Shown here: positions 6,298-11,769 of the stretch, in pieces
Layout: every line of letters starts with the position of its first letter
Position numbering within the stretch: position 1 is the first letter of the stretch
Source: Bifidobacterium breve
GTDB taxonomy: Bacteria; Actinomycetota; Actinomycetes; Mycobacteriales; Mycobacteriaceae
Direction of reading: 5' to 3'
Assembly: GCA_945882475.1 (NCBI GenBank)
Contig: CAMCWJ010000050.1
Span: forward strand, 1 to 12,494
Length of the DNA: 12,494 bases
Position numbers and translations under genes: made by a program
The notes under the pieces: generated by a model
Seen by the model: only the letters and a program-made list of their open reading frames with translations
What the model was told of the DNA's origin: nothing
The model's database searches: none

Positions 6298-7023
6298 ATG
6301 CCGGTGAGTCTGCGGGGGGTGGTGACGGTCCTACTGGCCGGGACCGGCTCCGACGACGATTACGTCGGCCGAGCCTTCGGGCAACCACTGCGGCGCGCCG
6401 GGGCGGTGCTGGTGGCGCCCGCCCCCGAGCCCCTCGACCTGGTTGGGGGGTATCTGCGCGCGCTCGACGCGGCTGCCGTAGCGGGTCCGATCGCCGTCGG
6501 CGGGGTGTCCCTGGGTGCGGCGGTCGCGGCGGCCTGGGCGGTTCGGAACCCGGCCGGCACGGTCGCGGTCCTGGCCGCGCTGCCACCGTGGACAGGCGCC
6601 CCGTATGACGCTCCCGCATCGGTGTCCGCCCGCACCACCGCCGCCGAGCTGCAGCGCGCCGGCCTGGACGCCGTAACCGCCGCGATGCGGTCGTCGAGTC
6701 CGAGCTGGCTCGCCGACGAGCTGAGCAGGTCCTGGGCGGCGCAGTGGCCGGGGCTGCCCGAGGCGATGGTGCAGGCCGCCGGTTACGTGGCGCCGGACCG
6801 GTCCGAACTAGGCCGGCTGGTCGCACCCATGGGCGTCGTGGCCGCATCCGATGACCACGTTCATCCGCTGGACGTCGCCCGGGAATGGGTGGCGTGCGCG
6901 CCGCACGCGGCGCTGCGCACAGTGGAACTCGCCGAGTTCGGTCCCGACCCAACCCGGCTGGGCGATGCGTGCCTGCGGGCTCTGCGGGAGGCCGGCGAGG
7001 CGTTTCGGCCCGGCTCCGGGTAG
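6298..7023 (+). CDS. Alpha/beta-hydrolase-fold protein of unknown substrate (Rv2695-like)
   Basis: 241-residue predicted cytoplasmic protein. The fold is suggested by a first strand VVTVLLAGTGSDDD (8-21), a nucleophile elbow GGVSLG (68-73, S71 as putative nucleophile), and a later strand ending VVAASDDHVHP (180-190), where D185 or D186 would be the acid. A catalytic histidine in the usual place near the C-terminus is not evident: after 190 the only histidine is H203, inside a helix-strand turn. The ATG at 6298 matches the homologue start. Only GGGG with a 1-base gap precedes it, so a Shine-Dalgarno start is doubtful; CACGAT ends 6 bases upstream, so it could be leaderless. It stands alone as a transcription unit between two leftward operons. 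Its stop is 5 bases from the convergent DUF3710 stop. Confidence 0.85.
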   Translation: MPVSLRGVVTVLLAGTGSDDDYVGRAFGQPLRRAGAVLVAPAPEPLDLVGGYLRALDAAAVAGPIAVGGVSLGAAVAAAWAVRNPAGTVAVLAALPPWTGAPYDAPASVSARTTAAELQRAGLDAVTAAMRSSSPSWLADELSRSWAAQWPGLPEAMVQAAGYVAPDRSELGRLVAPMGVVAASDDHVHPLDVAREWVACAPHAALRTVELAEFGPDPTRLGDACLRALREAGEAFRPGSG

Positions 7024-7028
7024 GTGCG

Positions 7029-7787
7029 CTACGACGGCAGCGACGAGCCGCCCGCGCCGCGACGTTCGGCCAATTCCCGGGCCTGCTGCTGGGCGAGTTG
7101 CTGTTGGGCCACCATCGCCTGCTGTGCCGCGAGCATGGCAGCCTGAGCCTGCTGGGCCTGTTGGGCAGCTGCTGCGCGCAACTGCGCAGCCAGCTCCTCC
7201 GGCAGCTGCACCGGCAGCGGTGTCCGCACCGGCAGTGGGGTGTCGCCACGACGAACAACTGTGTCGCCCAAGGCTTCCCGTGCTTCGGCGACGAGGGCGT
7301 CCATCGATTCCGCGAGACCGTTGACCACGCAGCGGATCATCCAGCGATAGCCGTCCACGCCGATGAACCGCACCACACCCGCGCCTGTGCCAACCACCTC
7401 GCGACCCCAGGGACCGTCCTCAATGGACACCGAAGCCCCGTCATTGCGCAGAGCCTCGGCCAACTCCCCGGCCACTTCGCGCCACAGGCCCGGCGACTTC
7501 GGCGCGGCATAGGCGGCGACGGTGAATCGCCCGTTGGGTGTCACCACCCAGATCGCACTCGGCGTGCCGTTCGGGTTCATCTCGACCTGGACCTGACCGC
7601 CGGCCGGCATCGGGATCAACACCGAATCGAGGTCGAGGCGCGCCTGCGCGGCGTCCTCGGGCTTGTCGAAGTCCTCGATGTCGAAGGGTCCCCCGCCGGT
7701 GTCGTCGTCGGCGGGGTAGGCACCCTCGTCGGTGTCGAGGCCAGACTCGTCGCCGACCTGATCGCGGTTACGTCTTCCGAATGCCAT
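7029..7787 (-). CDS. DUF3710 family protein (Rv2696c-like) with Gln/Ala-rich C-terminal helix
   Basis: 252-residue protein of unknown function conserved in actinobacteria. It has an acidic, probably disordered N-terminus (about 8-48), a folded core (about 50-180) containing GGQVQVEMNPNG, TPNGRFTVAAYAAPKS, GPWGREVV and FIGVDGYRWMIR, a linker with repeated PLPV, and a long Gln/Ala helix (about 197-242). The ATG at 7787 shares its A with the TGA of dut (TGATG), and there is no independent ribosome-binding site, so translation is expected to be re-initiated after dut. An in-frame GTG one codon earlier is possible but less likely. No signal peptide or membrane segment is seen. The fixed link with dut suggests a nucleotide or genome-maintenance context, but no activity can be read from the sequence. 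Confidence 0.87.
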   Translation of the reverse strand: MAFGRRNRDQVGDESGLDTDEGAYPADDDTGGGPFDIEDFDKPEDAAQARLDLDSVLIPMPAGGQVQVEMNPNGTPSAIWVVTPNGRFTVAAYAAPKSPGLWREVAGELAEALRNDGASVSIEDGPWGREVVGTGAGVVRFIGVDGYRWMIRCVVNGLAESMDALVAEAREALGDTVVRRGDTPLPVRTPLPVQLPEELAAQLRAAAAQQAQQAQAAMLAAQQAMVAQQQLAQQQARELAERRGAGGSSLPS

Positions 7788-8251
7788 CACAAACTCGCAT
7801 GTCCGCCGGAGGAACCGTGGCCGCCCTGGCCACGGGTGGTGTCAGTCAACCCGGCCTCGTCGAACGAGGTCACCTCGACCAGTTCCGGGAGTTCAACCCG
7901 CTGGATCAGGAGTTGGGCGATCCGGTCGCCCCGCCGGATCGTGATCGGTGTGACCGGGTCGAGGTTGATCAAGGAGATCTTGATCTCGCCGCGGTAGCCC
8001 GCGTCGATGGTGCCGGGACTGTTGACGATCGAAAGCCCTACCCGCGCAGCCAAACCGGAGCGCGGGTGCACCAGGCCGACCATCCCGTGCGGGATCGCCA
8101 CGGCAATACCGGTGGGTACCAACGCCCGCTGACCCGGCGCGAGTTCAACGTCTTCTGCGCTGTAGAGGTCGACGCCGGCATCGCCGTCGTGGGCGCGGCC
8201 GGGCATCGGCAGATCGCGGTCCAGACGAACCACCGCAAGACTGGTGGGCAC
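7787..8251 (-). CDS. dut: Deoxyuridine 5'-triphosphate nucleotidohydrolase (dUTPase)
   Basis: 154-residue trimeric-type dUTPase; it hydrolyses dUTP to dUMP and pyrophosphate, keeping uracil out of DNA and supplying dUMP for thymidylate synthesis. All five family motifs are present: AGVDLY (25-30), PRSGLA (64-69), NSPGTIDAGYRGEI (77-90) with catalytic D83, RGDRIAQ (107-113), and the C-terminal lid RGQGGHGSSGG (140-150) with H145. The length equals that of the M. tuberculosis enzyme. The open frame extends to 8407, but the GTG at 8251 fits the family start. It lacks a Shine-Dalgarno and has TAGTCT ending 8 bases upstream, so a leaderless transcript is likely. It is first in an operon with DUF3710 (TGATG junction), and its start is 25 bases from the divergent DUF3093 start. 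Confidence 0.97.
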   Translation of the reverse strand: MPTSLAVVRLDRDLPMPGRAHDGDAGVDLYSAEDVELAPGQRALVPTGIAVAIPHGMVGLVHPRSGLAARVGLSIVNSPGTIDAGYRGEIKISLINLDPVTPITIRRGDRIAQLLIQRVELPELVEVTSFDEAGLTDTTRGQGGHGSSGGHASL

Positions 8252-8259
8252 GAAGCAGA

Positions 8260-8269
8260 AGACTACCCT
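8260..8269. promoter_or_regulatory. Overlapping divergent -10 elements for dut and the DUF3093 gene
   Basis: The ten bases AGACTACCCT read as TACCCT on the plus strand (8264-8269, 7 bases before the DUF3093 GTG at 8277) and as TAGTCT on the minus strand (8265-8260, 8 bases before the dut GTG at 8251). The two TANNNT boxes share the central TA at 8264-8265. Neither start has a Shine-Dalgarno, so both transcripts would be leaderless. No clear -35 was found on either side. Confidence 0.55.
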
Positions 8270-8276
8270 TGGCCAC

Positions 8277-8753
8277 GTGACAGCTTCGCCCGTGACCGCG
8301 CAAGCCGTTCGGTACCGCGAACGTCTGTGGGCCCCATGGTGGTGGTGGCTGGTCGGCTTTGGTGCGTCCGCGCTGCTGGCCACCGAGGTCAACATGGGCG
8401 TTCGCACTCTCCCCGATTGGCTGGCCTACGCGGTGTGCGGGATCGCCGCCGTCGGGATTCTGCTCTGGCTCAGCCGCACCGAGATCCGCGTGGTCAGCAG
8501 TGGATCCGAGGTTGAACTGTGGGCCGGTCAGGCCCACCTTCCGGCGTCGGTGGTGGCCCGCTCGGCGGCCATCCCGCGGACCGCCAAGTCCGCTGCGCTG
8601 GGGCGCCAACTCGACCCGGCCGCCTTCGTCGTGCACCGGACCTGGGTCGGCCCCATGGCCCTGGTCGTGCTCGACGACCCGGATGACCCGACGCCGTACT
8701 GGCTGGTCAGCGCCCGCCACCCGGACCGACTACTCGCGGCGTTGCACAGCTGA
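8277..8753 (+). CDS. DUF3093 family membrane protein (Rv2698-like)
   Basis: 158-residue protein of unknown function. An N-terminal pair of membrane helices (about 21-42, beginning APWWWWLVG, and 47-65) is followed by a cytoplasmic or peripheral domain with the family core HLPASVVARSAAIPRTAKSA (about 88-107), GRQLDPAAFVVHR and PMALVVLDDPDDPTPYWLVS, ending in R-H-P. The GTG at 8277 was chosen because the homologue begins just before the RERxWxPWWWW block and TACCCT lies 7 bases upstream. There is no room for a Shine-Dalgarno. Divergent from dut, with 25 bases between the two start codons, and its stop is 5 bases from the convergent DUF4193 stop. The function is not known to me. Confidence 0.85.
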   Translation: MTASPVTAQAVRYRERLWAPWWWWLVGFGASALLATEVNMGVRTLPDWLAYAVCGIAAVGILLWLSRTEIRVVSSGSEVELWAGQAHLPASVVARSAAIPRTAKSAALGRQLDPAAFVVHRTWVGPMALVVLDDPDDPTPYWLVSARHPDRLLAALHS

Positions 8754-8758
8754 GCGGT

Positions 8759-9061
8759 TCAGCCCGCGCAGTCGGTGCAGACCAGCACGCCGTTCTTCTC
8801 GCTGGCCAACCTGCTGCGGTGGTGCACCAAAAAACAGCTCGAGCAGGTGAACTCGTCGGCCTGCTTGGGGATCACCCGAACCGAGAGTTCCTCGCCGGAC
8901 AGGTCTGCGCCGGGCAACTCGAAGGATTCCGCCGACTCGGTTTCGTCGACGTCAACGACGGCCGACTGCGCCTCGTTGCGGCGAGCGGTCAGCTCTTCGA
9001 GCGAGTCCTCGGAGACCTCGTCGGTCTCGGTACGCCGTGGGGCGTCATAGTCGGTAGCCAT
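8759..9061 (-). CDS. DUF4193 small zinc-ribbon protein (Rv2699c-like)
   Basis: 100-residue cytoplasmic protein. The N-terminal two thirds (1-60) is strongly acidic and probably disordered or helical (EDSLEELTARRNEAQSAVVD). The C-terminal third carries two CxxC knuckles, C73-x2-C76 and C95-x2-C98, typical of a zinc ribbon. The ATG at 9061 has GGGGAG ending 3 bases after position 9061 on the minus strand, a good Shine-Dalgarno, and a sigma-A-like promoter is visible upstream. Members are short and very well conserved in actinobacteria. Zinc ribbons beside acidic regions often contact nucleic acid or RNA polymerase, but no target can be inferred here. Confidence 0.88.
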   Translation of the reverse strand: MATDYDAPRRTETDEVSEDSLEELTARRNEAQSAVVDVDETESAESFELPGADLSGEELSVRVIPKQADEFTCSSCFLVHHRSRLASEKNGVLVCTDCAG

Positions 9062-9090
9062 CGTCTCCCCGTTGTGAAGTTCTGCCCGGC

Positions 9091-9119
9091 TTTGTACCAG
9101 CGTCCAACGCGTGCGCCAA
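9091..9119 (-). promoter_or_regulatory. Putative sigma-A-type promoter of the DUF4193 gene
   Basis: On the minus strand TTGGCG (9119-9114) and TACAAA (9096-9091) are separated by exactly 17 bases, each matching four of six consensus positions. The start point would lie near 9084, giving a leader of about 23 bases that contains the GGGGAG ribosome-binding site. The intergenic stretch 9062-9230 holds this promoter and the cei promoter and no further gene. Confidence 0.5.
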
Positions 9120-9218
9120 ACAATTCCTGCCGTCTGGCGGATTCTGCAACGGTGATTTCAGTCACAGTAGCCGTTCCGGGCGACCGGAGGACCCTGAACA
9201 ACCACCACGTCCCGCCAC

Positions 9219-9224
9219 TAGAGT
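9219..9224 (+). promoter_or_regulatory. Putative leaderless -10 element of cei
   Basis: TAGAGT ends 6 bases before the cei GTG at 9231, with no Shine-Dalgarno in between. TGAACA at 9195-9200 could act as a -35 with an 18-base spacer. Confidence 0.5.
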
Positions 9225-9230
9225 GCAGCC

Positions 9231-9881
9231 GTGGTCGCACACATCACCGAGGGCTCAGCCTACGACAAGGACGGGCAGCCGTTCCGGCGGCGCAACTACC
9301 GACCCGGCATTTTCGCGGCCGTGGCCATGGCCTCGCTGGCCGCACTGGTCTGGGGCTTCGTCCTGACCCGGCCGGCCGAGATCCAGGAGGCCGCGACCTG
9401 CAACGCCCCGCCGACCCCGACCGATCCGGCCCTGCCCAAGATGGGCGAACCGTTGTCGAACTCGGCCCTGATCGATGTGGAACCGGCCAAGCTGGCCGAC
9501 ACCAAGGTTCGGGTGCTCAACGCCAGCGGCCGCGGCGGGCAGGCCGGCGAGGTAGCCGCAGCGCTGCGCGATCTCGGCTTCGCCGCGCCGACGGCCGCCA
9601 ACGATCCGATCTACGCGGGTAATCGACTTGCCTGTCAGGGCCAGATCCGGTTCGGTCAGGCCGGCCAGGCCGGGGCGGCGGCGGCCTGGCTGGTGGCTCC
9701 CTGCGTGCAGCTCTACCGCGACGATCGGCCCGACGATTCGGTCGATCTGGTGATCGGCACCGACTTCACCGCGCTGGCCAGCAGTGACGACATCAACGCC
9801 GTGCTGGCTGGCCTGCGCCCGGGCGCCACCGAATCAGCCGACACCGCGCTGCTGACCAAGATCCACACCGAAACCTGCTGA
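9231..9881 (+). CDS. cei: Cell-envelope integrity protein Cei, LytR_C domain
   Basis: 216-residue protein, the same length as I recall for M. tuberculosis Rv2700 (Cei), reported to be required for cell-envelope integrity and virulence. A short positive cytoplasmic segment (RRRNYRP, 19-25) precedes one membrane helix (about 26-46), then an exported region. The LytR_C domain (about 90-182) begins with TKVRVLNASGRGGQAGEVA and contains FAAPTAANDPIYAG and DSVDLVIGTDF. Four cysteines (57, 135, 158, 216) all fall outside the membrane, consistent with two disulfides. The GTG at 9231 fits the homologue start (MVxHIxxGSAYDKxGQPFRRRN) and has a -10-like hexamer 6 bases upstream. The LytR_C module also ends LytR-CpsA-Psr ligases, but here the ligase domain is absent. 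Its stop is 6 bases from the convergent suhB stop. Confidence 0.93.
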   Translation: MVAHITEGSAYDKDGQPFRRRNYRPGIFAAVAMASLAALVWGFVLTRPAEIQEAATCNAPPTPTDPALPKMGEPLSNSALIDVEPAKLADTKVRVLNASGRGGQAGEVAAALRDLGFAAPTAANDPIYAGNRLACQGQIRFGQAGQAGAAAAWLVAPCVQLYRDDRPDDSVDLVIGTDFTALASSDDINAVLAGLRPGATESADTALLTKIHTETC

Positions 9882-9887
9882 GGGCCG

Positions 9888-10727
9888 TCAGGCCAACGGA
9901 CGCAAGCCGCCGAATCGGTCGAGGGCGGCGATGAGTTGGGCCGCCACCCCGGGCGCGGCGGCCAGGGTCAGACCCCCGGCATCGTCCGGCCCGGGCAGTA
10001 CCAGCACGGCCCCGGCCTCGGCGGCGATCAGCGCGCCGGCCGCCCAGTCCCACACCTGCAGGCCGTGTTCGTAGTGGGCGTCGAGGCGCCCCGCAGCCAC
10101 CAGACACAGATCCAGCGCCGCGGAGCCAAGCCGCCGGATGTCGCGGACCAGCGGCAGAACGCCGGCGATCAGTTCACCCTGGACGGCACGGCGGCGCTGC
10201 TGATAGGAAAAACCGGTGCCCAGCAACACCATTGAGAGATCGGTGACGTCGCTGCAGCGCAATGCGCGGCGCTCGCCATGGCCCTGCACCCAGGCGCCCA
10301 GGCCGATCACGGCCGAGTAGACCTCGCCGCCAGCCACGTCGGCCACCGCGCCGGCGACCGACTCTCCGTCAATCTGTGCGGCCACCGACACCCCGTAGCC
10401 GGGGATGCCGTAGACGAAGTTGACCGTGCCGTCGATCGGATCGAGCACCCACTGGATGGCACCCGGAGCCGACGGGACCCCGCCGTGCTCTTCGCCGAGG
10501 ATCGCTTCGCCCGGCCGCAGTTGAGCCAGCCGATGCCGGAGGAACTGCTCGGCCTCGGTGTCGACCACGGTGACCGGGTCGGTCGGAGTGCTTTTGGCCC
10601 GTGCGGACAACTGTCCGCCGGCGGTTTCGCCGAGAAGTTCAGCCCGGCGACGGCGGACGAGGGCCGCGGCTTCAGTGGCCAACTGCTCGGCCACGCTGCC
10701 AAGTTCAGCCGGCCGGTTGTCGCCCAC
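9888..10727 (-). CDS. suhB: Inositol monophosphatase family protein SuhB
   Basis: 279-residue Mg2+-dependent phosphatase of the IMPase/FIG superfamily; in mycobacteria it is expected to release myo-inositol from inositol phosphate, feeding phosphatidylinositol, mannosides and mycothiol. Metal-binding motifs are complete: ILGEE (76-80, E79 and E80), WVLDPIDGTVNF (93-104, D96 and D99), and WDWAAGALIAAEAG (226-239, D227). The second signature normally allows this WDxAAG form. The GTG at 10727 gives a length close to the M. tuberculosis protein (290). No Shine-Dalgarno is visible; TGCGAT ends 6 bases upstream, a weak candidate for a leaderless -10. It is a single-gene unit, divergent from ppgK with 93 bases between. 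Mycobacteria have several IMPase paralogues, so the exact substrate is not certain. Confidence 0.94.
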   Translation of the reverse strand: MGDNRPAELGSVAEQLATEAAALVRRRRAELLGETAGGQLSARAKSTPTDPVTVVDTEAEQFLRHRLAQLRPGEAILGEEHGGVPSAPGAIQWVLDPIDGTVNFVYGIPGYGVSVAAQIDGESVAGAVADVAGGEVYSAVIGLGAWVQGHGERRALRCSDVTDLSMVLLGTGFSYQQRRRAVQGELIAGVLPLVRDIRRLGSAALDLCLVAAGRLDAHYEHGLQVWDWAAGALIAAEAGAVLVLPGPDDAGGLTLAAAPGVAAQLIAALDRFGGLRPLA

Positions 10728-10773
10728 ACCGGTATCGCATCACAATCCCGCCGTCGCGGCATCGTCCACGCAC

Positions 10774-10779
10774 TAATGT
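10774..10779 (+). promoter_or_regulatory. Putative -10 element of ppgK
   Basis: TAATGT matches four of six TATAAT positions in the otherwise GC-rich suhB-ppgK gap. A start point near 10786 would give a leader of about 35 bases carrying the GAGAG ribosome-binding site. No good -35 is seen. Confidence 0.35.
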
Positions 10780-10820
10780 GTGTTCCGGTCAACCGCCCGC
10801 CGCCGAGAAAGAGAGCAGCC

Positions 10821-11597
10821 ATGACCGCCGCGAAAGAGTCCGGCGCCGAGCGCCAAGCCCTCGGCGTCGACGTCGGAGGCAGTGGGGTCAAGGGCGGCGT
10901 CGTCGACCTCGACACCGGCAAACTCATCGGCGAGCGGTTCAAACTGCCGACACCGCAGCCAGCCACCCCGCAAGCCGTGTCGGAGACGGTTGCCGAAGTG
11001 GTCAAGCACTTCGGGTGGACCGGGCCGACCGGCGTCACCTATCCCGGTGTGGTGGTCAACGGCGTGGTGCAGACCGCTGCCAACGTAGATAAGAGTTGGA
11101 TCGGCGTGAATGTCGCCGAAACGATGAGCCAGGCACTGGGCGGTAAAAAGGTGACGGTTCTCAACGACGCCGACGCGGCCGGTCTGGCCGAAGTGCAATA
11201 CGGCGCCGGCCGCGGACACAGTGGTGTCATCGTGCTTCTGACGTTCGGCACCGGCATCGGCTCGGCCTTGATACATAACGGAGTTCTGTTGCCCAACACA
11301 GAGTTCGGACACATCGAGGTGGGCGGCAAGGAAGCCGAGCACCGGGCCGCCTCATCGGTCAAGGAACGCAAGGGCTGGAACTACCAGCGGTGGACCGAAG
11401 AGGTCACCAAGGTCCTGATCGCTGTCGAGAACGCGATCTGGCCCGATCTCTTCATCGTCGGTGGCGGCATCAGTCGCAAGGCCGACAGGTGGATTCCGAT
11501 GCTGCGAAACCGGACCCCGGTGGTGGCGGCCGCGGCCGAGAACGAGGCCGGCATCGTCGGCGCCGCCATGGCCGGCCATTCCGACATGACGCGCTGA
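10821..11597 (+). CDS. ppgK: Polyphosphate/ATP glucokinase
   Basis: 258-residue ROK-family kinase that phosphorylates glucose to glucose 6-phosphate with inorganic polyphosphate or ATP. Motifs: first phosphate loop LGVDVGGSGVKGG (14-26), NDADAAGLAE (115-124) with the putative catalytic D116, second phosphate loop LTFGTGIGSA (140-149), glucose-binding EFGHIEVGGKEAEHRA (161-176), and the adenosine motif LFIVGGGISRK (210-220). The zinc-binding cysteines of typical ROK proteins are absent, as expected in the polyphosphate glucokinase branch. The ATG at 10821 has GAGAG 5 bases upstream; the frame is open further upstream but that part is antisense to suhB. It precedes sigA, as in M. tuberculosis (Rv2702-Rv2703), with a 172-base gap and its own promoter for sigA. 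Confidence 0.97.
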   Translation: MTAAKESGAERQALGVDVGGSGVKGGVVDLDTGKLIGERFKLPTPQPATPQAVSETVAEVVKHFGWTGPTGVTYPGVVVNGVVQTAANVDKSWIGVNVAETMSQALGGKKVTVLNDADAAGLAEVQYGAGRGHSGVIVLLTFGTGIGSALIHNGVLLPNTEFGHIEVGGKEAEHRAASSVKERKGWNYQRWTEEVTKVLIAVENAIWPDLFIVGGGISRKADRWIPMLRNRTPVVAAAAENEAGIVGAAMAGHSDMTR

Positions 11598-11632
11598 GAG
11601 CACGGTCGGTCGAGCACCCTTCATATTTTCGT

Positions 11633-11638
11633 TACAAT
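11633..11638 (+). promoter_or_regulatory. Probable sigA promoter -10 element
   Basis: TACAAT matches five of six TATAAT positions and follows a rare A/T-rich patch (11620-11632). A start near 11645 would give a leader of about 125 bases before the sigA GTG. The -35 region (around 11610-11615, TCGAGC) is weak. The rest of the 11598-11769 gap holds a GGCGGCCGCC palindrome (11647-11656), the GAGAGGG ribosome-binding site (11758-11764) and no gene. Confidence 0.6.
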
Positions 11639-11769
11639 GGGAACCGGCGGCCGCCAACCGGACAGCGGCGGGTATCCCTGCGGAGATCACGCCGACATTC
11701 GAGATAGCCGACGCTCTCGGTAAGGCACGTCCGCGCCCGCCGGAGCCCGCAGTGACTGAGAGGGTGTTC

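Noticed and set aside
6119..7258. 379-codon minus-strand frame rich in Arg, Pro and Ala
   Set aside because: It overlaps the hydrolase gene antisense and the start of the OB-fold gene out of frame; composition is typical of a GC-rich artefact.
6885..7997. 370-codon plus-strand open frame opposite DUF3710 and dut
   Set aside because: Antisense to two well supported genes; no recognisable domain.
7538..8515. 325-codon plus-strand open frame opposite dut
   Set aside because: Covers the dUTPase gene on the wrong strand and continues out of frame through DUF3093.
11647..11656. GGCGGCCGCC palindrome as a ppgK terminator
   Set aside because: It has no loop and no following T-tract, and lies just downstream of the likely sigA -10, so it is not a plausible intrinsic terminator.
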